64,000 nucleotides of DNA from positions 64,001 through 128,000 of the forward strand of contig WPIO01000258.1 in NCBI GenBank assembly GCA_009760855.2, in the 5' to 3' direction. The notes beneath the pieces are model-generated. The model worked only from the letters and a program-made list of their open reading frames with translations. It was not told the DNA's origin and ran no database searches. Source of the stretch: Cristatella mucedo. Its lineage: Eukaryota > Bryozoa > Phylactolaemata > Cristatellidae. This document shows positions 21,515 to 32,640 of the stretch, one piece after another; within the stretch, counting starts at the first letter, position 1; every line of letters starts with the position of its first letter. The translations under genes were made by a program, and so were the position numbers.

Positions 21515-21812
21515 TAACAATAATAACACATTTGTATTGTACCCTCAGAGAAGTAAATCTCTCTCCGGACACTTTACAGATGCTGTATATAAAGCATTAC
21601 CAACTTCTTGGTTGCAACATCCTCAAGCAGCAGGCACAGTGTAAGCAGAAATGTGCACTCGAAGGACGAATCACAAAGATCCCCAAATTCTGCAACACAC
21701 GTTTGCGTTTTATGCTTCTTTTTAAGTGTCTTCATGTCGGGGAACGTTGTGACCTGCGTCGCTAGAGAGTTCCAACCTTTGGGAGCATAAACCTAGACTT
21801 GGCCTTTGCAAC
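21515..21812 (-). mobile_element. LINE-A 3' end fragment
   Basis: AATAATAACACATTTGTATT with CCCTCAGAGAAGTAAATCTC is the inverted LINE-A tail. It is followed by inverted 3' UTR (GAAGGACGAATCACAAAGAT) and the C-terminal end up to GGGAGCATAAAC. It breaks off at about 21812 where sense LINE-B starts. Confidence 0.75.
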
Positions 21813-22327
21813 CGTCGATTGATATCGAGGATACAGAGCAAAGTTCTTACACTGACCCACAAGGCCAGCCACGGCTTGGCTCCTTCGTACCTAGCCGAAC
21901 TGCTGCATCAGTTTCAGCCTGTTCGTACCCTGAGGTCCTGTGTGGACAATCAATTAGCTGTCCCATTGCTCTGCGTAAAGACAGTTGGCGACAGAAGCTT
22001 TAGCTCTGCAGGTCCTAGACTGTGGAACTCGCTTCCACAATTCTTACGCAACGACATCTACTCTCCAACTGCCGACTATGGCACATCTTTTTCAGTGGTC
22101 CTGAACTGCTACTTCTATGCTACTCACTACCTCAACTGCTCTCCTAACTCTGCTATGCTTCCCACTTTCTCTTTGTTGCGTGAAACGAAGTCTGTTGGCT
22201 ACCGAATGCGTACCAAAAGCCGCTTAGGCTGTGAGTGCGCTATACAAAACTCTCCTGCGTAACACCCACATGGTCTTTATGACTTTGTGGAGTTACTGAC
22301 GGAGATGCATGACATGACATGACATGA
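21813..22327 (+). mobile_element. LINE-B copy with (ACATG)n tail
   Basis: The 147-residue frame 21819-22262 runs from ISRIQSKVLTLTHKASHGLA through GDRSFSSAGPRLWNSLPQFL to NSPTADYG-like residues and the LINE-B C-terminus. The 3' UTR ACTTTGTGGAGTTACTGACG is followed by four GACAT-type units. It is the cleanest LINE-B 3' part here, with no stop in the last 147 codons. Confidence 0.85.
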
Positions 22328-22329
22328 GT

Positions 22330-22900
22330 AGTCTTCGTATGACTGACGACGCACATTCAGTTCTGATGTGTTGCACCCTATCTCAAGCTTATGCTTAGTA
22401 AACCTAGCGAGCTTAGTGTCTGCTGTAAAAAATAAGATTTCTGGGTGACGGCTCACCAGTGAGTGCTCTTCGTCAAAGTTACAAACTTTTCAAGCATGTC
22501 AGATAATGTCTTGTTGTAGCAGTATACCAATGACTACATGTGAGAAGGGGTGTTAAGCAGCAGGTGGTGAAGAAGGTATTTTCACGCGGATGTCGCAATC
22601 GTGGCATCAATGTCACGAATCTTGAGGTTTCTCACTTCTCAGAAAATTTTCGTTGTGCACGAGCGCCCGCACCATAGATTCTGCATGCAGTCTCAGGAGC
22701 AAAAAAATGTTAATAACAGGTGCGTCGTAGGAGAATATTTAGTCTAGCATGTGACCTTGGTTGATATTAAGGTCACGCACATCAGCCACAAGACAAAATG
22801 AGTCAGTCAGTATACTTAGCTGTTCTTATATAGCCAAAGACGCTGTGTTCGACTGCTCGCAATCGTTTTCTCTACTGGCTTGGACCTAGGTTATCTTTAT
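22330..22900 (-). mobile_element. LINE internal remnant
   Basis: Weakly similar to 60340-60610: both carry the phrases GCGAGCTTAGTGTCTGCTGT / GCAAGTTTAATGTCTGTGGT and a following AGCAG-rich segment. No coding frame remains. Assigned to antisense LINE-A-type sequence by position and this resemblance. Confidence 0.4.
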
Positions 22901-23950
22901 TAATGCACTTTTGTGTCGTGGCAGTAGGTTAATTTCCATTCCACCAAGCCGCTCGTTATATTGTCGGCTTTAAACCAAGGCAAAACATTTGACTAGCTGT
23001 GGGCCAATGGTCACATAAGTCATTAGGAATTAGCTGAAGTGTAGTGGCTTGGCAGTTAAAGGACATGGGTACTGTGCTTTCCAAATCCAGTGCAAACTCT
23101 CATGCCGTAATCGGAAGAGAGACTTCGTAAACAGCACTTTCCCGAATCAGGAAAATTTCTCTTGTGTCTTGTTTCAGTGCAGCGATTATCGGATGAAAAT
23201 TTGTGGCTGCATAGAGGCCCACTTGTTTAGCAAGATTTGTGCGAGTCACAAGAGGTCATGCGTGACAAAAAGCACTGCTTGTTCGCATTCACTTGTAAAC
23301 TCTATACTTCTATTTCAGCGATCTTAAAAACTTTGTATTGGCTTACAAGCTGCTCCAACGAAGCTCACTTTGATTGCCGCCTTATTACTTACTAGCAGCC
23401 CCTAGTTAATTGGACAAGCAGATATAAATCGCCAGTTTTTCTCACGTTCGTGGTCATTAAAGATGTAACCCTGAGTAGTGCAAAATCAATTACTGGTGAA
23501 GTTAAATCGTATGAGGCATAAGGTTTTCAGCTCGCGATTAAAAAGTTGATATATTTTACAATTGTTTCTTGTTGGTAAATGCATTAGATAAGATTAACAT
23601 TGGCAAGTGATAAATTTCCAATAAAGTTATTTTCTTCAGCAACTTGCTTTCTCAAAGTAAAGTGAAACCGATAGGAGAGAACTAGCTTGACATGCAGCCT
23701 CACTAGCAGAAATTCAGCAAGCATTGCGGTCAGACATTAAACTAGTGGTGGACACAACGAACGAAGGCCGTTTGCATTGGAACGTCTTCGCGTGCATTCT
23801 TCACTCGCATGCTCATGCTATCAATCGAGGACATTGACGCGTCTAGGATAAAAGACATCACCAGTATTTATTGAATCCGTTTGAAAGGCCTCCAATAAAC
23901 ACTTAAGCACTAATGAATAGCCAAAGACGGTACAGTCACGGACTGCGTGA
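22901..23950. other. Intergenic sequence, no recognised feature
   Basis: A Cys-rich open frame (23049-23327) has no recognisable domain, start context or splice pattern. I do not call a gene. Confidence 0.4.
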
Positions 23951-25440
23951 GGGCCTAACTTACCTGTTACGCCGTTTATCAGCTCCTAAAGTAGCCTTTT
24001 CAAGCCGTAACTTTTCAGCACTGCACTGAGCACCAGAGAAAGAGCTCAGAGGACTTTCTTAATCGATGAAAGCAGATGACAGGTCTGCGCAGAGGCTGCA
24101 AAACGGTCTCAGCTTGAGGCGAAGTTTCTTCTCGGCTCTATGTGGTGAGGCCGAGTGTCACTACGGCGTTGGCAAGTCGCCTCGCCTACAGCGTTTCCGG
24201 TGCTGGGGATGGCGAGTTTATTGGCGCTATCTAAATCGATATATAAAGCACACATAGGTTATTCTCCCGAATTTATTTCGCTAGTGCATGATGCCACTGC
24301 CCTGAGCTGGCCAACACTGGCCACGACGAATGCTCACGAACGTCACCCGTCTCACTACAGCGGAGATAACTAGAAGCGCCAGCTCCGGCTCCCGATACCT
24401 CTGCAGGAGCTCCTAGATCTCGGAACGCCGCTCTCCCAGAGTCGGCAGCCTAGCTGGGAAATGTTCCTCTATCCCCAGCCTCTCTCGGAGCCATAAACAA
24501 CTAACCGTGCCCACGCATACGGACTCGTTCAGTGTCAGCCGTCGGCGTCTTGAGCCTTCCTATCGGCAACCGAACTGCGGAAAACAACGGCCGCCGTGAG
24601 TTGGTTGAGAGACTGTGTGGAAGAACACGACGCTTGCAGCCTGCGAGCACTGGGTGGAGACCTCGCGAGAGCTCTCAGACTGCCTACGAAGCCGCAAGCT
24701 CACGACCGGTGGATGGGCAGACGATGACTCGGCTGTCCTGCCCAAATTCATGCATTGGTGGCATCTGTGGGTACATCAATCTACCACAAACTGCCGCCAG
24801 CTGTCGGGCAGGTTCGGAACGAACAGTGGCCCGACCGTGCGAAAAACAACCCAAACATGGAATATAAGGGTTGCCGGAGGAGTACAACGGGAGGGCGAGA
24901 GAGAGATCCCTCGAAGCCGTCAGCCGTCTAGTGTGTGTAGACTGGGCTTGGCTGGCGTGACGTGAAATAAAGGTTTTGGTGTTGGAGCCAGCAGACTTGT
25001 TGCTTGGTCGCGCTACCCAGCCCGACAACAGGTCGTGCGGAGGGCTGGCACAGACTGCCTGCACAGCTCCCTGCGAGGTGAAAGGCTCAAACACGGTAGG
25101 TCACTGGCTGGCCAGCTTGCTGTCTTGCCCAGCTAACGCTACCGCGAATTCTGCTGGTTAGCTCGTGGCTGCTCGAACGATTTGGCTATGCCGATACTTT
25201 GACTTCAGCTTGCACCGGAAATCCAAAATCTCTAAGCTCCTAAATCCGAAATCGGCAGCTAACTCGGCCGCTGAAGCTTGCCTGCTTGGATAAAGCAGGC
25301 TTCAAGTCCCTTGCCGCAGGCCCCTTGCACTGAGTGTTTCTGAAGACTTACTGGAATATTGCGCTTTCACCGAAATTCCAAAATAGGATTTATGTTTTAA
25401 TCAATAACGTTGGAACCATTTTCAGGCAAGCCCTTAACGA
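23951..25440 (+). other. GC-rich block of unknown origin, possible old LTR-type repeat
   Basis: Composition changes sharply from AT-rich to GC-rich at about 24.0 kb. Several overlapping frames are open (e.g. 24532-24867), which GC-rich DNA produces by chance, and none shows a domain. An AATAAA at 24965-24970 follows GTGTGTAGACTGGGC. This is suggestive of a retroelement end, but no LTR boundaries or duplicated ends were found. It lies next to the solo LTR at 25465. Confidence 0.35.
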
Positions 25441-25464
25441 GCCATGGAATGCAAGCTATGCTAG

Positions 25465-26788
25465 TGTAACGCCGAAGGCTCGGTGGGGTAGGCTTGACCT
25501 GCCGCTTACCTAGCGGCGTAGCCTATCGACTAATGCCGTTCGTTGCGCGCCTACGCGCAATAAGCTGGCCGCCACGAAACGAGCGTTTCTGGCGCTGACC
25601 TGCTTACCGTTACTAAAGGGGGTCGTGAGTCCGCGTCGTGAATTGGAAAGCGAGACACACAAATTGGGGATTTTACTGAACTTTATTCGCAAGCGCACAA
25701 AGTCGCTGCGCGTCTAGTTCAGCTTTATCTCCACACTCCTCGCACGTTCAACACTCTTGCGGAGGGAATACTCCTCTACACTAAGCGCGACCCGGACCCT
25801 AAACCCTAACCGGTGAACTAGGAATTCGTTCCCACCTGTGCCGAGGGAATACCCCAAACACGCCAACTTAAACACTCGAGCGGAGGGAGTACTTCTCCAC
25901 ACTGAAGTGCGAACCGGAGTCTAAACCCTACCCGGTGAACTAGTACTCGGTTTCCACCAGTGCGACCGGAATACTCCACACACGCCAACTCCAGCACTCC
26001 TGCGGAGGAAATACGTCTCCACACTGAAGCGCGACCCGGAGCCTAAACCCTACCCGGTGAACTAGAGCTCCACACTCGCCAACTACGCCTAGCTCGCGCC
26101 GGCAAATCCCTATGTGGAGACCACGTGCTAGCGCGCACACACGCGACACTAAAGAAACACAAAACACGAAAGAACACACAAAATGCCAGCTCGGGCGCGA
26201 TACGACCGTGTTCGGTGGAGTTCCACCGAATCCTCCTTGCGCTGTCTCGTCTTGTTCCGTCCATCGTCGGCGGACAGCCCGCCCTCCTCCCTCGCTTTCA
26301 GAGAAACGAGTGCGACGGCGTCGAAGCCGGACCAAAGACAAAAGACACGAGGCAAAAGACCCAGAGCGAGCGTCGCTCGACTCTAAAATACTTGGCTGAG
26401 ACAATGGGGCAAGAGCTTAGTGGTATTGGGCCCGACACCATGGCCCATTACGGTGAGGAATTAATACCGGCACTAGGCCACTGGAATGTCCCCTCTGTCC
26501 AGCTTGAATGGCGAATGGGTTCCAGACGCTTCTTTCTTGGGAAGAGGGAAGGCGGGGGTTGACAGGCCAGCCAACATCTATCAGCAGCTTCCGCGAGTAT
26601 CGGACCAATTCTAAAGGCCGAATCGCCGCTGCTCGTCTCCGAGCTTCCTGGCCTGCTTCTAAGCGCTTCCTCTCTAACCGCACTGACGCTCCTCTCTGGC
26701 TCACTGCTCCAGGACAAAGGGGCTCTAGCCCGCCGCCGAACAGCTCTTGTTCGCGCTAAAATTCAGCCAAAGCCAGCAGGGCGCTACA
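25465..26788 (-). mobile_element. Solo LTR (1324 bp) with CTAG target-site duplication
   Basis: Begins TGTAACGCC and ends GGCGCTACA, nearly perfect short inverted ends with the canonical TG...CA. It is flanked on both sides by CTAG (25461-25464 and 26789-26792). The interior is distinctly GC-rich. An AATAAA on the minus strand (complement of 25682-25687) lies about 220 bp from the left end, where a U5-proximal poly(A) signal is expected, so the element reads right to left. No gag or pol sequence adjoins it, so it is a solo LTR left by recombination, or possibly a non-autonomous element with similar ends. The superfamily cannot be told from an LTR alone. Confidence 0.68.
25740..26080. repeat. 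About 122 bp tandem repeat, nearly three copies, inside the LTR
   Basis: The phrase CCGGTGAACTAG recurs at about 25811, 25933 and 26055, and GCGGAGGGA-like phrases recur at about 25758, 25881 and 26003, giving a period of 121-122 bp. Copies differ by scattered substitutions. Each contains CTAAACCCTA, which looks telomere-like but occurs once per unit and is not itself tandem. Confidence 0.8.
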
Positions 26789-26999
26789 CTAGCACCTTAG
26801 ATAGCCAAAATTAGTAAATTCCCCTTGAGATATACCAACAATGTGAACTCCCCATGTTCGTGTAAGCCATTCCTCAGCTTCTTTTTTACCTCGTCCGGGA
26901 AGCCAGGCACGCAGTCACGCGATTTGCCCAGTCCTACGTACCAGGCGGAGGGAGGGGACGGCGATGCAGATTCTCTGAAAGGCGCTTGAGTTGCTCTGA

Positions 27000-28955
27000 T
27001 GTTTTTGCTTAACTCGCTTCTCTCGATTCTTTTTGCAGAAGACAGACAAGATCAGGGAATCCATCCATGCGATGACAACATCTCTACTAGAATGCTGTTC
27101 CCCGATTCCTGGCTGCACCTTAATGTCTACATTGAAGCAGGTCACTAGTGATCTAGTCCTGAAGTTCGTATCTCAATCAAAGAAGACAAGTCCTGTGGAC
27201 CCTATTCCCACTCGTGTTCCTACTTTGCATTGGTCTGCTGCTGCCATGCATGACTAACATCATTAATATGTCATTAGCCTCAGGTCATGTCCCAGCACCT
27301 TTCAAAAAAGCTGTAGTCATTCCACTTCTCAAGTAATCGACACTAGACCAAGAGAACTTAAGCAACTACCGCCCAGTCTCCCTTCTACCGTTCCTATTTG
27401 AGACACTAGAACGGGTCGTGGCGGACAAGCTAAACTCATATCGAAACCTCACAACTTGCTAGTAAGTTCCAGTCTGGCTTTACAGCTGATCACTCCATAG
27501 AGTCAGCATTGCTTAGGGTATACAACGACCTACTTAGGAATGCACACATGGGATTAGTGTCTCTGCTTGTTTTACTCGATCTTTCGGCAACTTTTGATAC
27601 CATCGATCACAAAGTTCTTCTAGAGCGCCTCTCATCACGCCGGCTCATCTCTTGCACTGCTCTGCAGTGGTTCAGGTCCTATCTCAGTGGGAGACTCCAG
27701 AGTATTGACGTGAATGGACAAAAATCATTTGAGGTACCTCTAAAATATGGAGTACCTCAGGGCTCCGTGCTAGGTCCGGTTTTTTTCACGGTTTATACTC
27801 TCCCTCTTGCTGATGTGATTGCCAAGAACAATCTAGGCTTTCACTTCTATGCGGATGACACTCAGTTGTACCTTTGCTTTGATCCCTCCCAGCGTTCGAG
27901 CACCTCAAATTCTCTCAACTCACTTGCTGCATGTTTTGATGATGTCCGCACATGGATTCCAGCAAATTTTCCAAGATAAAAGGATGATAGAACTAAGTTA
28001 CTAGTTATTTGCAAACCCAGTGTGATTCACAAATTGGAAAGGCTGACGCTCAAAATTGGCTCTCCCAGCATATCTCTAGTTCAATAAGCTCTAAATCTAT
28101 GTGTCATATTCCCAAGCGACCTCTCGTTAGACAACGATATCAGCTCCACAGTCAAATCTGCCTATTTTTAGCTTCATAAAATTGCTAAAATTTGGGCTTG
28201 TTTAGATAAGGATAGCACGTCCAAGTTGGTCCATGCATTCGTGACATCCCGTCTCGACGTCTGCAACTCACTGCTTACTGGCCTACCAGCATGTGCGATC
28301 AGGCGACTGCAGCTGGCTCAAAACTCGGCAGCTAGGCTTGTCTGTCGTGAGCGTCACAGCTGCCATATTATACCACTTCTCGACGACCTCCAATGGCTAC
28401 CAGTCAAGCAACGGATTGACTTTAAGGTTCTGTCGCTCAGTTTTAGGTGACTTCATTCTATGGCTCTAGCCTATCTCTCAGATATAATCCCCCATGAGGC
28501 CAAGCATCGTACCACCCGTTTTTCGGAATCCAACACTCTCCAAATAACCCGTAAAAACCTTAAATCCTTTGGCGACCGTGAATGTAGTTCGTATGCTGCC
28601 AAAGCCTGGAAATCCCTCCCGACCAGCGTCAGAAATTCCCTGACCTGACCATATTTAAAAAGAACTTAAAAACACACCTATTTGGGACAGCATTTAGTGG
28701 GTCCCTGTGATTCGTCCTTCATGTGCTTATGAGTGCAAACATTGTGCATGCTGCCACTAACCACATTTGCATGCTGACCCTGTGCATGTCACCCCTAACC
28801 AGGTTGTTCATTTTGTTTGTTTATCTAGCATGATTTTACTCACCATTCAATTGCATTTCCCTTTGCAGCAAACGCAAAGCACCTAGAGAGAGATTGAGTT
28901 CTCTGAGGGCGCTTTATCAAGTGCATTATTATTATTATTATTATTATTAACTGCC
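27000..28955 (+). mobile_element. LINE-A copy, RT through 3' tail (best RT in window)
   Basis: Starts near the CGCTTCTCTCGATTC phrase that precedes the RT domain in other copies. Next come KKTSPVDPIPTRV, NYRPVSLLPF and the 156-residue frame 27509-27979, with LDLSATFDTIDHKVL, GVPQGSVLGP and FHFYADDTQLYL (YADD active site at 27848-27859). The thumb and C-terminus follow at 28020-28650 (PVKQRIDFKVLSL, YAAKAWKSLPTSV). The 3' UTR ends GAGTTCTCTGAGGGCGCTTT and (ATT)n. CR1/L2-clade by domain order. Frameshifts and stops separate the pieces, and the endonuclease half is missing. Confidence 0.9.
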
Positions 28956-29475
28956 CAGCCAACCCCTCAGCCAGACCTGAGGAGCCGAGGATGCTCGTTC
29001 AGCCAGCCCACTACAACCTTTAGCCTTAGCCTGAATATTCATCCCGTCCATCCTTACAGAGCCGCAATCATGGTTATGGATCATTCATCTTGGGCTGATT
29101 TAGTTTCTTATTCTCCTTCTCTTAATGGCGACGAAGGAAGCTTAATATTGCTCTTGTTGACTTTAATGTTTCACTTCATTTACTTGATTTTAGTTCTATA
29201 TCCAAATAAATCCAAATAGGACATGGCCAATTAAGTACAATGTCACGTCCTATTTATATGGCACAATGCCACAATTGTATTTATCGATAAAAAATAACAT
29301 TTCATTATTGCAATAGTATTACACAATTGTACTGTACACCCTTCACTTCCCATTAGCGTAGCAGCGCCTCAATACGTTGGCATACATACCCGCAAACGAA
29401 GCTAAATGCGAACATCGTATACGGAAACTATGACATCTAAGACCAGTTTAAGTAATAGCTGTCCGTTTTTTCACC
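28956..29475. other. Intergenic spacer, nothing recognised
   Basis: Short AT-rich spacer between two LINE-A tails, with no coding or structural signal. Confidence 0.4.
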
Positions 29476-29479
29476 ACGT

Positions 29480-29716
29480 TGTGTAAGATTATGCGTGCTG
29501 ACACTGTGCATGCTGCCACTAACCACATTTGCATGTTGACCCTGTGCATGTCACGCCTAACCATATTTTTCATTTCGTTTGTTTTTATAAGCATGATTTT
29601 ACTTACCATTCAATTGCATTTCACTTTACAGCAAATGTAAAGCGCCTAGAGAGAGAGAGAGATTAAGTTCTCTGAGGGCGCTTTATCAAGTGAATTTTTA
29701 TTATTATTATTATTAA
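29480..29716 (+). mobile_element. LINE-A 3' UTR and tail only
   Basis: Contains GCGTGCTGACACTGTGCATG, the GTTTTTATAAGCATGATTTT segment, the GAGAGAGAGAGATTAAGTTC hairpin and an ATTATTATT tail, but no coding part. A severely 5'-truncated insertion. Confidence 0.85.
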
Positions 29717-29929
29717 GATCAGGCTGTGCCCAATATGCCTAGGCCTACCCGTCTTGTTCTTTAGATTAACCGACCATTAGTAAACCCTTTATTAGGTAAG
29801 GTTACGATTTCCCATTACCATCTAGCTCCCGTCGCCCAAATGTACTTCTCATTTCAGTTGATGTTGCCAGGGCTTATGAATTTGTAATTTATAAAAGAAG
29901 GCCTAGGCGCAGTCATCAGTGTAGCTGGA

Positions 29930-31100
29930 GCTGGCATGACCTGATTCCCTCTTGTTTGGTATCCCAAGAATTGTCTGCTGCCACCCTATGCGGATCTCCC
30001 TGAAAACCTACCTAAATCGTCCTAACTTATGAGTCATCAGGCTACCTATGACCCTGGCGGCGAATCTTACTGCTTGTCTTTGGAATTCTCGCTCGATTTC
30101 CATTTACCTTCAATAATAAATGGCATGGTTATTGACGACAATCTCGACCAGTTTCTTCGGACAAAGAATTGGCTTAAATTGACAAACTGTGCGACGTCAA
30201 CCAACCTCACTCTGGTATCTCTTTCCTCCATACCCTCTGATCAATCAAATTCGGCGAAGCAGTCGCCTTTGTTACACGACCCTTCCTTAATTTCAGACCA
30301 TTGGCAGTTTCCCTGAAGTATTCCGTCGAGTCTCTTTGATTTGAGTTCCTCCTACTACGAGCTGGCAGCGGAGCCGTAGCCTATAGCCCCAGGTACAAAG
30401 TACTTTGCCTCAGATTATCTTATTTCATTTCGATAACGTGTGCAATTAGTTTCTCTCTTCTCGCTATACGTGATTTTAACATTCATTTTGACAACTTAAG
30501 TGGTGCAACATCTGCCGAATTTCACGCCACGACTGACTGGTTTTCTCTAATGGCTCACGTGCATGACCCCACTCACAACAAGGCTCACACATTCAAATAA
30601 ATATCTCCCACAGCTGTATGCTAGCATCGCCAATTATTACCACATTTTTTTCTCTGATCAAATGCGGTCTATATGCAGTATTTTTTTAGTGTTTGTGCCC
30701 ACCTCCGCATGATAAACCACCATCAAATAACCAACCTCAATGACAGCGACGTTGGCCACGCAGCAATATCATCTTCGCTCCTTGTGCTCAGTTCACCTTC
30801 CAACGACCATTATGTAGAATCAGGGGTAGAATCGGAAAACAGGGCACTTGCTGACGTACTTAACGAGTTTGCATTTCCTACTAAGCGAGCTTTCCGCCGT
30901 CACCCAGACGGCCTGTGGGTTCCCACAGACATTAAACTGGCTAGATTAGTTTAGCGAAAGCTTGAAAAAAACACACAACAGATCATGACTTACTGTCCGA
31001 TATCAGGCAGACAACGACCACCAAAGATCACATGAATCGATTCCTGTAAAGGCCAAGTCTAGCTTTTATAAAGATATTGTTGAATCGCAGATGCCTAAGA
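29930..31100 (+). mobile_element. LINE-A copy, 5' region and endonuclease, degraded
   Basis: The 5' phrase CTCTTGTTTGGTATCCCAAG matches 18.14 kb and 34.36 kb. Endonuclease remains occur around 30.1-30.6 kb (CGTGATTTTAACATTCATTT corresponds to the GDFNVHF motif). Frame 30673-30954 ends RRHPDGLWVPTDIKLARLV, the endonuclease-RT linker type (RRP-x-PW). It has many stops and the RT part is missing. Confidence 0.75.
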
Positions 31101-31234
31101 CCGTGAACGGCTGCACTTACAGACCACGTAAATCCATAAACGAGGAGAAATAATCCTTCAATCAAATAGTTGTTGTCGTAACTTGATACTCTGAGCTGCT
31201 GCTGCACGCGGCGATGGAGATAAGTATAACCCGT

Positions 31235-31350
31235 TGGTATAGCGCCTTAGGACAGCTTGATCTCTATTCAGGTGCCTCACGTGTGCCATGGGGTTCGATG
31301 CCACGAACTCTGCCATCGAATACAACCACTTTGACCTTAGTCGAATGAAG
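31235..31350 (-). mobile_element. SINE-A fragment
   Basis: CAGCTTGATCTCTATTCAGG, then CATGGGGTTCGATGCCACGA and CTTTGACCTTAGTCGAAT mirror the inverted SINE-A at 15.75-15.85 kb (tail, B-box region, head). Confidence 0.6.
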
Positions 31351-31367
31351 CACCTTCTTGCACATAC

Positions 31368-31619
31368 ATGTGCAGCGGTAAAAGAGTTTCTTACGACGCT
31401 GAGATTGAAACCAAGCGATCGCTACTGGACACGGACAATGTAGCGTCTGTCAGAGCCGTCGAACTAAAAGTGGCCGAACAAGCCGTAGACTTTCATCTGT
31501 ACAAGCGTCGCACTTTTTACCTCGCCTTTGAGATGGTAGAGAGCGCCCATAAAGTAGCTCTTCTGAAACGTTGCAAGATAGCGGTCGCTGCGACCAATGA
31601 AAACCTCCTCCTTATCTGA
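31368..31619 (+). CDS. Unassigned 83-codon open frame
   Basis: The frame has a protein-like composition (begins MCSGKRVSYDAEIETKRSLL; Lys, Arg, Ala and Val rich, predicted helical) and ends with a TGA. It lies just right of a SINE-A piece and left of a GC-rich block. No flanking splice sites or recognisable domain were found. It may be an exon of an unknown gene, a retroelement fragment or chance. Confidence 0.2.
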   Translation: MCSGKRVSYDAEIETKRSLLDTDNVASVRAVELKVAEQAVDFHLYKRRTFYLAFEMVESAHKVALLKRCKIAVAATNENLLLI

Positions 31620-32640
31620 ACTCTCGGTAGGCGATTAGCAGCGCCGGTGCTTTGGTGTCGCCTCTAGCCTTCGGTGACTCTTTCAGCTGAAAGCATTGCC
31701 GTCAATCGGGTGCCACCTCCCAGCTGCACGTTGGTCGTGGATGCAGAGGCGACAGCCCGGGGAGCACGCTCTTAGCGCCCAGCCAGTGAACGGAGGTAGG
31801 CGACCACCTGCGTCCCTAGCGAGAAGACAGAGGCCCGCCTTCCTGCGGAGCGCAGCATGCCCAGCTCCCGGCCTGCTGCGACAGAGTGGACTGTTGACTG
31901 TGCCCGCCCGCCGAGCCGAAAGTCAGTCGCAGCGGCAGGTGGCGGGTCTATGTGAAGTGCCGGCTTCCTCGTCTGCTGCCGCTAGACGTCTCAGAGGCTA
32001 CTGCCAGGCGGCGGCCGTTAGTGGCCCTCACCTGCCCTTGACAAACTGCGAAAGAGGGTAGCGGGCATAGAGAGGTGGCCAGGTATTTCAGAGCACACAA
32101 TTGTGCACACAACTGAAGGGGAGTGCCTGCTAGACTGCACTTTCGCAAGAAAGCTAGCGAACCGTTCTTTGATTTGGATTCGGTATTGACCCATTACGTA
32201 TTCAGTATTCGGTTTCGGCATTAACCCATTTTTTTATTTCATCCTAGTTGGTTGAAAGCCCAGACTCGTTTTGACAGTGCAATTGGAAACAACCCAGTGT
32301 GGGAAAACAACCCATGTCTGTCAAACGCTTCAGTGCGGCTGCACAGAAGAGAGGGTCTGAGCATGCTGCCCTTAGCTGCTGCAACTTCCGGTCACGCTGC
32401 TTAGTTTTTCTGATAGAGTGTTTGAACCACGGAAATATGACTCTGCTTGCTGCTGAAATATGTCCGCCAGCGGATGAATAGTCACGGACAGCTTGCACGC
32501 GGCCTGCCGCTTTGAACTGCCGTGTCAAAGTGTTGATATTACCGCATCGGCCACGCACAGCCTTTGGATGAGATCACAGCTTTGCTTATCTTATCACCAG
32601 CTTTGCCTTGGAAAACACATGTTGAGGCCCAGCGCTAACT
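31620..32640. other. GC-rich block, unknown origin
   Basis: Another sharp GC increase (31.7-32.05 kb) with several overlapping open frames and no domain. Texture resembles the blocks at 24.0-25.4, 47.1-47.8 and 54.9-55.6 kb. No ends or duplications were identified. Confidence 0.3.

Noticed and set aside
23049-23327. Cys-rich 92-codon frame as a small secreted protein
   Set aside because: No signal peptide, regular Cys spacing or splice support.
24532-25094. Overlapping open frames on both strands
   Set aside because: GC-rich DNA has few stops by chance; no domain, splice pattern or start context supports a gene.
25796-26060. CTAAACCCTA motifs as interstitial telomere repeats
   Set aside because: The motif occurs once per 122 bp unit and is not tandem; it is part of the LTR repeat.
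25465-26788. DNA transposon with short terminal inverted repeats
   Set aside because: The TG...CA ends, 1.3 kb length and asymmetric AATAAA fit an LTR better; no transposase. Not fully excluded.
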